From JAUVPY01 sp034412795 (GTDB lineage Bacteria > Chloroflexota > Anaerolineae > 4572-78 > NAK82), in NCBI GenBank assembly GCA_034412795.1, contig DAOUMD010000132.1, positions 1-64,000 of the forward strand: a DNA stretch of 64,000 nucleotides. Direction: 5' to 3'. The notes under the pieces were generated by a model. It worked only from the letters and a program-made list of their open reading frames with translations, was not told where the DNA came from and did no database searches. The translations under genes were made by a program, and so were the position numbers. Below are positions 17,880 through 26,807 of this stretch, one piece after another (positions within the stretch are counted from its first letter, which is position 1; every line of letters starts with the position of its first letter).

Positions 17880-18821
17880 ATGACAGATAACCGCGAACTT
17901 CACGTTGTATTCGGCACAGGCCCGGTAGGCATAGCGGTGATGGATGAACTCCTTACCAAGGATAAGCACGTGCGTATGGTCAACCGCAGCGGTGAAGCGA
18001 CTCTGCCCGAAGGTGTGGAGTTGGTGAGCGGCGACGCCAGCGACCCGGACTTTGCCCGACGGGCCAGTGCAGAGGCCTCGGTCGTGTACCAGTGCCTCAA
18101 CCCACCTTACTCGAAATGGCCCGAACTTTTCCCCCTTCTTCAGGCCGGGGTACTTGAAGGCGCCATTTCTGCCGGGGCCAAGTTGGTTTCCATGGAAAAT
18201 GTGTATATGTATGGCTCGCCGGGGGGCAAGCCTATGACCGAAGACATGCCCTATGCTGCTCATACAAAGAAGGGCAAAGTCCGCGCTAAGATGGCGGAAG
18301 ACCTGCTCAAGGCCCACGCGAGCGGCAAAGTCCGGGCTGTGATCGGACGGGCATCGGACTTCTATGGACCGCGCGTACGCCTCTCAGCGATGGGCGATCG
18401 TGTCTTTCCTCAGGCGCTAGAAGGCAAAGCCACTCAGGTGCTGGGCAATCCGGATATGCCGCACACCTACACCTACGTGCTCGATATCGGCAAGGCGCTG
18501 GTCGTGCTAGGCGAACGTGACGAAGCGCTCGGCCAGGCGTGGCATATCCCGAGTACGGAAACGGTAACCACCCGCCAGTTTATCGATATGGTCTTCGAAG
18601 AGGTCGGCAAGGAACCCAGTATCCAGGTAGCGCCGAAACTCATCTTGCAGGTGATGGGACTCTTTAATGCCGATCTACGGGAGGTTAACGAGATGTTATA
18701 TGAATTCGAGGAGCCCTTCATTCTCGATCATAACAAATTCGAGCAGGCATTTGGCAACCACGCCACCCCGCTCAGTGAGGCGATACAGGAAACTGTTGAA
18801 TGGTATCGCCAAAACTTCTAA
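17880..18821 (+). CDS. NAD-dependent epimerase/dehydratase (extended SDR)
   Basis: A 313-residue Rossmann protein. The nucleotide-binding motif near the N-terminus is VVFGTGPVGIAVMDELL, a variant of G-x-x-G-x-x-G with GTGPVG. VSMENVYMYG replaces the usual S/T-Y-x-x-x-K core, so the catalytic Tyr is in VYMYG and the Lys is not obvious. This suggests an atypical SDR, possibly an NmrA-like or reductase-type member. The ATG at 17880 has AAGGGGAA upstream. It heads a plus-strand group with a SnoaL-like gene and an exporter, a combination sometimes seen in small detoxification or secondary-metabolite clusters. The substrate is unknown. Confidence 0.85.
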   Translation: MTDNRELHVVFGTGPVGIAVMDELLTKDKHVRMVNRSGEATLPEGVELVSGDASDPDFARRASAEASVVYQCLNPPYSKWPELFPLLQAGVLEGAISAGAKLVSMENVYMYGSPGGKPMTEDMPYAAHTKKGKVRAKMAEDLLKAHASGKVRAVIGRASDFYGPRVRLSAMGDRVFPQALEGKATQVLGNPDMPHTYTYVLDIGKALVVLGERDEALGQAWHIPSTETVTTRQFIDMVFEEVGKEPSIQVAPKLILQVMGLFNADLREVNEMLYEFEEPFILDHNKFEQAFGNHATPLSEAIQETVEWYRQNF

Positions 18822-18852
18822 CATATCAAACAATCAGTTGTGTGCCAGCCTT

Positions 18853-19338
18853 ATGTTTAAGAAGCGGGAAGAAGAACAAGGGTACAGCCAGAGCGCAGTG
18901 GGAACACCATCTGCGCTGGATGTGATTTCCGAATATGTCGCCGCCCTGTCGAGGAGAGATGGCAACGGCATGAGCTCGTTTCGTTCGCCCGATTTCGTGC
19001 TCGATTTCGTGCACGGCGATGCCTTTGAAGATGGCCCACTTTCGGTTGAAGAGACCAAGAAATTCTGGCCGGCCTGGTTCGCCGGCTTCCCAGAGATGGA
19101 TTTAGAAGTAACCCGCACCGTCGCCGCCGAAGAGATAGTGGTAACGCAATGGACCTTCACTGGCACCAACAGCGGGCCGCTAGAGCCGCCGATCTTCGAG
19201 AAGCTCAGGGAGTCAACAGGCAGGACGATCCGACTCCGCGGGGTGTCGATCTACGACGTCCGCGATGGCCTCATACAACGTGAAACAATGTATATGGATC
19301 TGGCCACTTTGATGGTTGAGCTGGGAGTGGAGCCGTGA
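18853..19338 (+). CDS. SnoaL-like polyketide cyclase/NTF2-fold protein
   Basis: A 161-residue protein of the NTF2-like cone fold. The pattern resembles SnoaL-type proteins: a helix with DVISEYVAALSRRDGNGM, then FWPAWFAGFPEMDLEVTRTVAAEEIVVTQWTFTGTNSG, then IRLRGVSIYDVRDGLI. The open frame runs upstream to 18667 inside the epimerase gene, but the ATG at 18853 gives the proper family length. Its stop overlaps the GTG start of the MFS gene (GTGA), so the two are coupled. Members range from cyclases and hydrolases to non-enzymatic ligand binders. Confidence 0.8.
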   Translation: MFKKREEEQGYSQSAVGTPSALDVISEYVAALSRRDGNGMSSFRSPDFVLDFVHGDAFEDGPLSVEETKKFWPAWFAGFPEMDLEVTRTVAAEEIVVTQWTFTGTNSGPLEPPIFEKLRESTGRTIRLRGVSIYDVRDGLIQRETMYMDLATLMVELGVEP

Positions 19339-20738
19339 GCAGCTACCCCAATCACCAGAATCTCGGGGAAGTCGTCGAAGCCACGCAGGTTAGCGCCTCG
19401 ACTCTCGACCCGCGTCAGGTTCGCACCATCATCCTGCTGCTGGCCGCCTGTGTAGCACTGATGATGACCGGCTATGGCATCATTATGCCCGTCTTTGCCA
19501 GGCGGCTTGGCGAACTTGGCTCTGGCGTGGAAGCATTGGGTCTGATGACTATGTCCTTCGCGCTGGCCCAGTTCATAGCGGCGCCATTTATGGGGATGCT
19601 TGCCGACCGTCTGGGGCGACGACCTTTGGTTCTCACAGCGCTGGCCGCCTTCGCCGCTGCCAACGTCGGGTTTTTGTTAGCACCTTCAACCGAGGTTTTC
19701 ATTGCGGTACGCACCGTGGAAGGCGCCCTCACAGCCGGCCTCTTTCCGGCGGCTATGGGCGTAGTAGCGGACACCGTTCCCGAAAACCAGCGTGCTCGTT
19801 GGGTTGGCATTGTGATGGGCAGTTATGCGGCTGGCTTCATCTTCGGGCCGGTAATCGGAGGCATCCTCTATGACGGATGGGGATTTGCGGCTTCATTCGT
19901 CGCCTCGGCGGCAATGGGCAGCATCGCGCTGGTCGCTGCCGCCATTTTGGTCTCAGAGACACGCACACCGGAGTTACGGCAAAGAGACGCACTTCGTCGA
20001 AGACGCATTTCCGCAATGGAACCTACCCAACAACGATCAATATGGACCTCACTCCCGAGACCACTCTACATTTTTGGAGTGCTGCTTATCCTCGACTTCA
20101 TCGACGTCTTTGCATTTGCGTTCGTCGAACCGCAAATGGTCTTTTATTTCTATGAAGACTTGGACTGGACGACTATCCAGTTCGGCATCGTGGTCGGGGT
20201 CTACGGGCTGGCCATGGTACTTGGTCAGATTGGACTCGGTCAGGCGAGCGACCGTTTTGGCCGCAGACCAATAATCACCCTGGGAATGCTCCTGAGCGTA
20301 ACGTTCTACGTCGGTCTGGCGACTGTCTCCTGGTTTCCTATGATGATCCTGGTCGCCTTTATAGCCGGGCTGGGCATAGCATTGATATCACCCGCAGTAA
20401 GCGCATTTTATCTGGACATTACTGCGGAACAACACAGATCGCGCGTTGTGGGCATTAAGGAGTCGTCAGCTTCGCTGGGTGGTGTGGCAGGTCCGCTGGC
20501 AGTGGCGGCCGTCAGCGGCATCACCACACCGAAAGGCATCTTTATAATCGCCAGCGTGTTGACGTTGGCTGCGGCGGTACTGGCGCTCGTTGCCCTTCGA
20601 ACGCCACGCCGGGTTGCCGGGGAGACCGAAAACGCCGAGGGGGAATACTCCGGCAATCGGGCAATGGCCGCCCAGACTGCCCTGCGCGGCGTCGTCCTGA
20701 GCGCAACTACCACGCGCGTGGCACGCCAGATGGCATAA
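19335..20738 (+). CDS. MFS transporter (multidrug/TetA-like)
   Basis: A 467-residue major facilitator with about twelve membrane helices. The MFS motif A loop is clear between helices 2 and 3 (GMLADRLGRRPLVL) and repeated in the second half (GQASDRFGRRPIITLG). The GTG start at 19335 overlaps the preceding stop. Motif content fits the 12-TM drug/proton antiporters (TetA/Bcr-like), but the substrate cannot be read from sequence. It probably exports a product or toxin handled by the two upstream enzymes. Confidence 0.9.
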   Translation: MSSYPNHQNLGEVVEATQVSASTLDPRQVRTIILLLAACVALMMTGYGIIMPVFARRLGELGSGVEALGLMTMSFALAQFIAAPFMGMLADRLGRRPLVLTALAAFAAANVGFLLAPSTEVFIAVRTVEGALTAGLFPAAMGVVADTVPENQRARWVGIVMGSYAAGFIFGPVIGGILYDGWGFAASFVASAAMGSIALVAAAILVSETRTPELRQRDALRRRRISAMEPTQQRSIWTSLPRPLYIFGVLLILDFIDVFAFAFVEPQMVFYFYEDLDWTTIQFGIVVGVYGLAMVLGQIGLGQASDRFGRRPIITLGMLLSVTFYVGLATVSWFPMMILVAFIAGLGIALISPAVSAFYLDITAEQHRSRVVGIKESSASLGGVAGPLAVAAVSGITTPKGIFIIASVLTLAAAVLALVALRTPRRVAGETENAEGEYSGNRAMAAQTALRGVVLSATTTRVARQMA

Positions 20739-20824
20739 TACTTTGTCAACGATGATTTCAAGAGCAAGATGCAACGCAATTGGTAGTTTTCTAAAAGATC
20801 CCTCACATACATGGAGGTAGCGAA

Positions 20825-20896
20825 ATGAACTTGATCAGCCGTGAGGAATTAAATAGGAATCTTTTACCACTTGCCAGACCGCCGAAATTAGGGTAA
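20825..20896 (+). CDS. 23-residue small ORF with strong ribosome-binding site
   Basis: A short frame, MNLISREELNRNLLPLARPPKLG, preceded by ATGGAGGTAGCGAA, an excellent Shine-Dalgarno match. The first residues (NLISREEL) resemble the N-terminus of rhodanese-like proteins, so it may be the truncated start of a lost gene. Otherwise it is a leader peptide for the ATPase gene 60 bases downstream. No further evidence of function. Confidence 0.35.
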   Translation: MNLISREELNRNLLPLARPPKLG

Positions 20897-20957
20897 GATC
20901 GAACTTGGCGTTTCTATCTTGCCAGAAAGCAGTTTCATCATTGATTAGGAGATAGTA

Positions 20958-22238
20958 GTGAGTCAAAGCATCGGATCCCTCTTACTTCCACCCGCCAGCC
21001 TGGAGGAGTTGGACGTCTCCCCCGGGACTGTGATAGACATTATGCTGCGCCTTCTCTTCACCGAAGGAGACGCATCAGCTACCCGTTTTGAGGAGGTCTT
21101 GCGCCTCCCCTTTAAAGTCCTCGACGAACTCCTGGTACATTTACAGCAAGAGCATCTAATTGAAGTTCCTCGCTCGACAGGCAGGTTGGGACGACGCAGC
21201 TACTTATACAGCATCACCGACGACGGCAAAGCGAGAGCGCGCGACGCGCTTGAGCGATCCCAATACATTGGGCCGGCCCCGGTTCCCCTTGAGAAATACA
21301 ACAAGGCCATCTTGTGGCAAGCACATCGGGAAAAGGTGAATCCGGAACGTGTAAGAGAGGCACTGAGCCACCTGATTCTACCTTCAGACTTCCATCGCCA
21401 CATCGGGCCGGCTCTCAACTCTGGCACATCCCTTTTTCTCTATGGCCCTCCCGGCAACGGCAAAACGACCATCGCCCAGGCGATGGCCATGCTGGTCGCG
21501 GGCGGTGACACCATCTGGTTGCCCCACGCAATCACCATCGGCGGCCAATACATCCAGCTACACGACGAATTGATACATCGCGAAGTCACACCTGATGACG
21601 ACTATCAGGCAAAGATCGATCCACGCTGGCGCCAGTACCGCCGCCCGGTTGTAATTGCAGGCGGAGAACTCAAGCTGGACAGCCTGGACCTGCGCTTCGA
21701 TCCGGTCGCCAAGTTCTACGAAGCGCCACTGCAGATGAGGGCCAACGGCGGAATGTTTCTCATCGACGACTTTGGCCGTCAGCAGATGCGCCCAACCGAC
21801 CTGCTCAACCGCTGGATCGTGCCGCTGGAAACCCAGATCGATTTTTTCCGGCTACAGACGGGCCAGACTTTCCAGATACCATTTAAGCAACTGATCGTCT
21901 TCGCCACCAACCTCGATCCCGAAGATTTGGTCGATGACGCATTCCTGCGTCGTATCCAGATAAAAGTCGAGGTCACCAGCCCCGACGAGAAGCTGTTCTA
22001 TCGCCTCTTCGCCACCACGTGCCAGCAATTCAACGTGCCTTTCGACAAAGACACCTTTGTCCACTTTCTGCGAGAATGGTACCACAAAACGGGGCGCAAG
22101 TATCAAGCGGTACATCCCCGCGACGTCCTCAAAGTTGTGGTTGCCCTGTGCGAGTACGAGGGAATCCCCAACCAACTAACCCCGGAGTTGATCGACGAGG
22201 CTTGCCTGAACTACTTCGTAAAACCGCAGACCGAGTGA
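20958..22238 (+). CDS. AAA ATPase with N-terminal winged-helix domain
   Basis: A 426-residue ATPase. Residues about 20-95 look like a winged helix (DIMLRLLFTEGDASATRFEEVLRLPFKVLDELLVHL..., then RRSYLYSITDDG). The AAA core has Walker A LYGPPGNGKTTIAQA (about 160), a Walker B-like MFLIDDFGRQQ, and a sensor 1-like IVFATNLDP. Start is GTG at 20958. The C-terminal lid segment is VHPRDVLKVVVALCEYEG. It resembles MoxR/RuvB-like regulatory ATPases, but no partner gene is adjacent, so the function is open. Confidence 0.8.
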   Translation: MSQSIGSLLLPPASLEELDVSPGTVIDIMLRLLFTEGDASATRFEEVLRLPFKVLDELLVHLQQEHLIEVPRSTGRLGRRSYLYSITDDGKARARDALERSQYIGPAPVPLEKYNKAILWQAHREKVNPERVREALSHLILPSDFHRHIGPALNSGTSLFLYGPPGNGKTTIAQAMAMLVAGGDTIWLPHAITIGGQYIQLHDELIHREVTPDDDYQAKIDPRWRQYRRPVVIAGGELKLDSLDLRFDPVAKFYEAPLQMRANGGMFLIDDFGRQQMRPTDLLNRWIVPLETQIDFFRLQTGQTFQIPFKQLIVFATNLDPEDLVDDAFLRRIQIKVEVTSPDEKLFYRLFATTCQQFNVPFDKDTFVHFLREWYHKTGRKYQAVHPRDVLKVVVALCEYEGIPNQLTPELIDEACLNYFVKPQTE

Positions 22239-22259
22239 TCTCTCGGTGAGATTAATGTA

Positions 22260-22475
22260 CTAGATTATAAAGTCGGTGATTCTCTTCGTCCGGCCCCGGT
22301 ACCTGGCGCGGAATTGGGCGTTGAGGCGCAGAACCTCGCCCTCATCTCCGGTGAAAGAGCAGCGCAGGCAGTAGTACTCGTCCCGGCCCCGGTCGTAGAG
22401 CATATCCATGTCGATCTCCCGCATCAGGCACCACGGGCAGCGGTAATTCAGCTTGCCTTTTCTACCTTGAGCCAT
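22260..22475 (-). CDS. Small zinc-ribbon protein
   Basis: A 71-residue protein with two Cys pairs, CPWCLM and CLRCSF, about twenty residues apart, typical of a single zinc ribbon. The rest is basic and ends ITDFII. Its start lies inside the upstream 610-residue gene (28-base overlap), so the two are probably translated from one message. I do not recognise a specific family. An RNA- or protein-binding accessory role is possible. Confidence 0.6.
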   Translation of the reverse strand: MAQGRKGKLNYRCPWCLMREIDMDMLYDRGRDEYYCLRCSFTGDEGEVLRLNAQFRARYRGRTKRITDFII

Positions 22476-24280
22476 GTACGCAATTCTCCTTTCCCGTGGA
22501 TGGTCTTTTTTAGGCCGAGGGTATACATGGGTGAAAAGGCAAACCCCTCGCGAAAATACCCGCTGGCCTGGCCGGTATCTGCGCGCATGGTGAGGCGGGT
22601 ATCAACCTGTGGCACCACGGCCTCGACCAGCATGACGTCCGTGACTTCGGCTTGACGACATTGGTACGCATAGTCGATGGTTTCGATGCCAGACGCCCCT
22701 TCCAGGGTGAGCCTGACCCCGGTCAGGTCCTCGGGATATTCCGTGGTGCCGTAGCAGGCGGTGATGTATTCGTCAATCGCGACCTCCGCCTCGGGGGCGG
22801 TGGTGGCGATAATCCTTCTCACGATCTCGATCTCTCCCGTGCCCTCGGTGAAGCGGAAGACCGACTGCACACGGATAGTTAGATGGGTAAACTCGATGTC
22901 TACCGGATCGAGAGTCACGATCCGGGCGTCGCCCTCTTCCGAGAAGGAGGCGCGGGTGCGGCAGGTGCACAGGTCTACTTCCTCACTTTTATGCCTGAAC
23001 TTGCAGCTCTTCACGGCCCCTTCGCCGGCGTAGTGGGTAAAGTGGCCCGCCCGGTAGTTGGACTGGATGAGGAAGGGATAGGAGGCGTCCTGCAGACACC
23101 GGGTGCCCACGCCACATGGCCGTACCAGTTTGGCCGCATAGGGCCTGAGATCGATCATTGCGCCGCCCTGGTTCATGTCCAGGCACAGGCGCATCCACGG
23201 GTCTGCATACCAGAACTGCTGCCGCCGGGAGCCATACAGGATATCCTGCCACAGGGTGCATTCGGGGTGGGCGTACGGACGGTCCTGGCGATAGATGTCG
23301 GCAAACTCGCTCATGGTGACATCTTGGGCCTCACCTTCCTTCTTGAGCTGCCCGTAATAGGCCACGCCGTCCTGGTAGCTCTTGAGCAGAAAGTCGTAGT
23401 CCGCCTCCCAGCGACCATTCTTGCTCATCCAGCCCGGTCCTACGAACATCATGTTGTAGGAGAAACCACGGTTGTATTTCGCCATGGCACGATATTGGTC
23501 TACGATATTATAGAAATAGGGAATCTCCCGGTTCTCGTAGACCATACCGCGCAAGATGTTTTGAGGGTGAGTGCCGTAGTAGGAACCCGGGCCATCAAAG
23601 ACAGCCATAAGATCGCGTGAAAGGTGGGGAATGGCCACAATTCCGATATCGTCTCCCTCGTCCGAGGCCGGGCAATGGATGTTGCGTTTGGAGGGTATCC
23701 AGGGGTTCCAGGGACCGCCATCAAAGATGGTGTACCAGGAGTTGTTGGCGTTCCAGTAAGCCTTGGGGCCTTCTTCCCAGCAGGTTGCCACCGCCACCTT
23801 GATCATGGGGTACTTGTCTTTGATATAGTTCACCAGTTCGGCGTCCATGTAATAAGAGCCGGTCGAAGTGGGATAAAAGCCGAAGACCGCATAGAACTTA
23901 CCCATCACCTCGTCTACGATTTTCTTTTTGTCTTCCAAGGAAAAGAGCCAGATGGCCAGCTCCCTGGACTTGAACTTGTCGCGGAATTGCTGGCACTGGA
24001 GACCGAGGAAGGTCGAGCCGATTTCGTCGCCATACTCTTGGTGATGCTCTTGGGCAATGGCAACTGCTTCCTGGTTGAACAGGCTGGCATAGGTCATCTG
24101 GATGGTGGTTCGCAAGCCGTTATCGTGGGCGACCTGCTGCTGGGTGCGGAAAATGTCCAGCGATTCCTGGATGACCGCGCTGCGGGTGAGGTCTTCCTGC
24201 CTGCCTTCCTCCACTCCCTTTTGGATGTATTCCGGCACCATCTCCGGCCGGTGAATGATGGTCACATAAAATCCGCTCAT
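22448..24280 (-). CDS. Conserved protein, TIM-barrel/polysaccharide-deacetylase-like (possible DUF3863/DUF3864)
   Basis: A 610-residue cytoplasmic-looking protein without a signal peptide. The N-terminal about 400 residues resemble the DUF3863/DUF3864 group or other (beta/alpha)-barrel polysaccharide-deacetylase-like proteins: GFYPTSTGSYYMDAELV, YPMIKVAVATCWEEGPKAYW, and many exposed Trp/Tyr residues typical of carbohydrate binding. The last about 200 residues are beta-rich. I cannot point to a proven catalytic set. Its position at the end of a sugar ABC transport operon suggests it processes the imported glycan. The family call is from memory and moderate at best. Confidence 0.55.
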   Translation of the reverse strand: MSGFYVTIIHRPEMVPEYIQKGVEEGRQEDLTRSAVIQESLDIFRTQQQVAHDNGLRTTIQMTYASLFNQEAVAIAQEHHQEYGDEIGSTFLGLQCQQFRDKFKSRELAIWLFSLEDKKKIVDEVMGKFYAVFGFYPTSTGSYYMDAELVNYIKDKYPMIKVAVATCWEEGPKAYWNANNSWYTIFDGGPWNPWIPSKRNIHCPASDEGDDIGIVAIPHLSRDLMAVFDGPGSYYGTHPQNILRGMVYENREIPYFYNIVDQYRAMAKYNRGFSYNMMFVGPGWMSKNGRWEADYDFLLKSYQDGVAYYGQLKKEGEAQDVTMSEFADIYRQDRPYAHPECTLWQDILYGSRRQQFWYADPWMRLCLDMNQGGAMIDLRPYAAKLVRPCGVGTRCLQDASYPFLIQSNYRAGHFTHYAGEGAVKSCKFRHKSEEVDLCTCRTRASFSEEGDARIVTLDPVDIEFTHLTIRVQSVFRFTEGTGEIEIVRRIIATTAPEAEVAIDEYITACYGTTEYPEDLTGVRLTLEGASGIETIDYAYQCRQAEVTDVMLVEAVVPQVDTRLTMRADTGQASGYFREGFAFSPMYTLGLKKTIHGKGELRTWLKVEKAS

Positions 24281-24336
24281 GTTGATTCTTCGCTATATCC
24301 GATCCATAATTCCAGGTTATAATTTCGGTAGCACGT

Positions 24337-24708
24337 TCAGCGCTTCATAGTACCCGGCGCTTGGGTTGCCGAGAGGGCAGCAAGAAAAGCGTCGTACGTC
24401 AGTGGATGCAACAGGCAATCATCGGCGCCCAACTCGCGCGCCCGCGCCTCATCGGTGATGGATGAGCACACCAGGATAGGAATGTCACAATTGCTAAGAT
24501 CTGCGATCAGCGCCTGGGCTGCATCCAATCTCTCAATTGAAGAAAAAAGGAGCGCCACCGGCTGCTGATTGCACACCTCCTCAGCCGACGGAACGGTCTG
24601 TAGCGTAACGATATCATGACCGCTCCGTTCTGCATACCGCCCAATCAGATAGGTCAGGGCCATATCGTTACCGATCATCAAAATTTTGGATGGCGACGAT
24701 GGCTTCAC
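24337..24708 (-). CDS. Degenerate receiver (pseudo-receiver) domain protein
   Basis: A 123-residue stand-alone protein with the beta-alpha rhythm of a response-regulator receiver: ILMIGND, ALLFSSI, PILVCSS, ADDCLLHPL. The key residues are altered: the acidic pair is reduced to GND, the phosphoacceptor Asp at the end of beta3 is Ser (LLFSSIE), and the conserved Lys of the K-P motif is His (HPL). It is therefore unlikely to be phosphorylated in the usual way. It sits between the sugar permease and the 610-residue gene, next to the locus run by a large hybrid kinase, so it may be a protein-interaction module in that pathway. Confidence 0.65.
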   Translation of the reverse strand: MKPSSPSKILMIGNDMALTYLIGRYAERSGHDIVTLQTVPSAEEVCNQQPVALLFSSIERLDAAQALIADLSNCDIPILVCSSITDEARARELGADDCLLHPLTYDAFLAALSATQAPGTMKR

Positions 24709-24727
24709 AACCTGTTCTCCCTAGGAA

Positions 24728-24807
24728 GCGTCCAAGAATAACTTCCTGTTTTCAGACCAAAATTCCGAGTGAAATATTTCAAAATGCACAAAGTTATTCT
24801 TGGACGC
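24728..24807. repeat. 80-bp element with 17-bp perfect inverted repeat
   Basis: GCGTCCAAGAATAACTT (24728-24744) and its exact complement AAGTTATTCTTGGACGC (24791-24807) flank 46 bases. It lies between the permease stop and the pseudo-receiver start. It could be a small MITE-like insertion or a processing/termination structure; the loop is long for an intrinsic terminator and no T-run follows. Confidence 0.6.
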
Positions 24808-24810
24808 GGC

Positions 24811-25698
24811 CTAACCTGTGATGCTCCCCAAATTCAAACCTGCCTGCCAGTAGCGCTGCAGGAACAGGAACACGATCATCACGGGCACAATTGCGACCAC
24901 CGAACCGATGACGACCAAGATGTAGAGCACCTGTGCAACTCCCGGCTGAGAAGCGAGCGAGTTCCAATAAGCCAGGCCCACCGTGAGCAGGTACAAATCC
25001 GATTTGCTCAAGAGAAGCAAGGGCAAGAAATAGTTATTCCAGGCGCCGACAAAGGCGAACAGCAACACGGTCACGAAACCGGGCGCAAGCAGACGGAACG
25101 CAATGGCAGCGAAAATGCGGAATTCACTCGCCCCATCCACACGGCCGGCATCGATCAAATCCGGAGATATTGCCCCCTCGGCATAAATGCGCATCAAGTA
25201 CACCCCAAAAGGATTGACCAGCCCAGGCAAAATCACGGCCAGCAATGAGTTCGATAAGCCGCTTTTGCTCATCATCAGGAAAAGCGGGACAGCAAAGACC
25301 GTAAGGGGAACAAAGACGGAGGCCAGCACAATACCAAACAACAGATCACGCCCCGGAAACCGATATTGTGCGAAGGCGTAGCCTGCCATGGTGGCGATCA
25401 GCGACGAACCCAACGCGGTGATGACGGCATAGACAGCCGTATTGCGTATCCAGAGCGCAAAATTACCGTTGTCGTAAGCGAAAAGGTCTCTCAGATTTTG
25501 GAAGAAATTAAATTCTTTGCCGAACCAAAACCCAAATGTCGAGAACAGGCCCGCGTTCGTTTTGGTGCTGGATATAAGCAGCCAAATCAGCGGTATCAAG
25601 AAGTAGCTGAGGCACACGATCATGAAGACATAGGCCGACGTGGTGTTTAGGCCCCGGCGCAGTCTATAGTAACTCGAATTACGTGGTTGAGCCGTCAT
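24811..25698 (-). CDS. Sugar ABC transporter permease (MalG-like)
   Basis: A 295-residue inner-membrane permease of the CUT1 type with six predicted helices and the cytoplasmic EAA loop (EGAISPDLIDAGRVDGASEFRIF region) that docks the ATPase. The open frame continues upstream to 25851, but the ATG at 25698 begins a proper permease N-terminus (MTAQPRNSSYYRLRRGL) four bases after the partner permease ends. It forms a heterodimer with the MalF-like protein. No ATP-binding subunit is in the locus, so a shared MsmK-type ATPase elsewhere is expected. Confidence 0.9.
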   Translation of the reverse strand: MTAQPRNSSYYRLRRGLNTTSAYVFMIVCLSYFLIPLIWLLISSTKTNAGLFSTFGFWFGKEFNFFQNLRDLFAYDNGNFALWIRNTAVYAVITALGSSLIATMAGYAFAQYRFPGRDLLFGIVLASVFVPLTVFAVPLFLMMSKSGLSNSLLAVILPGLVNPFGVYLMRIYAEGAISPDLIDAGRVDGASEFRIFAAIAFRLLAPGFVTVLLFAFVGAWNNYFLPLLLLSKSDLYLLTVGLAYWNSLASQPGVAQVLYILVVIGSVVAIVPVMIVFLFLQRYWQAGLNLGSITG

Positions 25699-25702
25699 CG
25701 CT

Positions 25703-26644
25703 TTACCTTTCCCTACGAGTAACAAGCAAGACCAGCGAGGCCATGATGCCCGACACGAGCGCCAGGGAAAAGGCCATGGCCGCCGAATATTCAAAGCGGG
25801 CATTTCGAAAGGCAAGAAAATACAAATACAGATTCGGCGTAAAATGTTCATTCACGACCGTCTGCGCGACGGCCCTGAGAACATTCGGCTCGTTGAACAG
25901 TTGAAGCGTACCGATGACCGAAAAGATCATGGTCAGAACAATCGCCGGCCAGACGATTGGAATTTTTATGCTCCACGCAATTTGCCAGTCGTTGGCGCCG
26001 TCGACGCGGGCGGCTTCGTAGAGATCGGGCGGAATAGCCTTCAACGCAGCATATATGATCAGCATGTTGTAGCCGGTAAATTGCCAGGTGGAGATATTAG
26101 CCATGGAGGGGATGATGCCTTTGACTGTGAGAAATACAGGTGGCTCCAACCCCAGCGCCTTAGCGACCTGGGTAATGGGCCCGAAACTTTGTCCGTAGAA
26201 ATATCCCCACATCAACGCGGCTACGACAGTGGGAACGGCAAACGGCAGAAAGTAGCCAAGCCGGAAGACTGTTGCTCGGCGGATGACCTTGCTATCCAGT
26301 ATCAGCGCAAAGATGAGCGCAAGTCCAAGCATCACGGGTATCTGCATGGCGCCAAAGATCAGAACGTTGCGTATTCCTTCCCAGAAATTAGTGTCTTGAA
26401 AAACATTGACGTAGTTTTCCAGGCCAACAAAAGTTACGCCCCCGATGATCTGTTTTCGATACAGGCTCAAGTTGAACGAATAGATCAGGGGATATACTAT
26501 GAAGGCGATGTAGCCTATGAGGAATGGAGACAGAAAGAGGTAGGGCGTGATTTTTCGCCCCAAACGTCGCCAAGGATAGCGTGTGGGTGGGGCCTGCATG
26601 TCACCCTTGGGCGATCTTGGCGCAGAGGTCTTGGCCAAGGACAT
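25703..26644 (-). CDS. Sugar ABC transporter permease (MalF-like)
   Basis: A 313-residue permease of the CUT1 family. The N-terminal cytoplasmic stretch is followed by six hydrophobic segments starting at TPYLFLSPFLIGYIAFIVYP. The EAA loop reads YEAARVDGANDWQIAWSIKIP. It is the partner of the MalG-like permease four bases downstream and is separated from the solute-binding gene by a hairpin-containing gap. Substrate is likely an oligosaccharide, given the family; the exact sugar is unknown. Confidence 0.92.
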   Translation of the reverse strand: MSLAKTSAPRSPKGDMQAPPTRYPWRRLGRKITPYLFLSPFLIGYIAFIVYPLIYSFNLSLYRKQIIGGVTFVGLENYVNVFQDTNFWEGIRNVLIFGAMQIPVMLGLALIFALILDSKVIRRATVFRLGYFLPFAVPTVVAALMWGYFYGQSFGPITQVAKALGLEPPVFLTVKGIIPSMANISTWQFTGYNMLIIYAALKAIPPDLYEAARVDGANDWQIAWSIKIPIVWPAIVLTMIFSVIGTLQLFNEPNVLRAVAQTVVNEHFTPNLYLYFLAFRNARFEYSAAMAFSLALVSGIMASLVLLVTRRER

Positions 26645-26676
26645 ACTCTCTCCTTCTAAACTATGTTTCCCGACAA

Positions 26677-26714
26677 GGGTACCGGGGCAACTTGTCTATG
26701 CTGCCCCGGTACCC
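26677..26714 (-). promoter_or_regulatory. Intercistronic hairpin between binding-protein and permease genes
   Basis: A perfect 13-bp stem (GGGTACCGGGGCA / TGCCCCGGTACCC) around a 12-base loop, with no T-run. Hairpins in this place commonly protect the upstream binding-protein mRNA and lower permease expression, as known for malE-malF. That role is an inference here. Confidence 0.6.
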
Positions 26715-26807
26715 CAGGCATGTTCCACGTGCGCTCAAAGGGGTGGTACCCCGACTTCAATTACCACATCCGTGATCGCACTAGAACCGGGAACGTGGAG
26801 TCCCTGG

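Noticed and set aside
17733..18317. 194-residue open frame on the minus strand over the epimerase gene
   Set aside because: It is antisense to a well-supported Rossmann protein, which has a promoter and ribosome-binding site, and shows no motif of its own.
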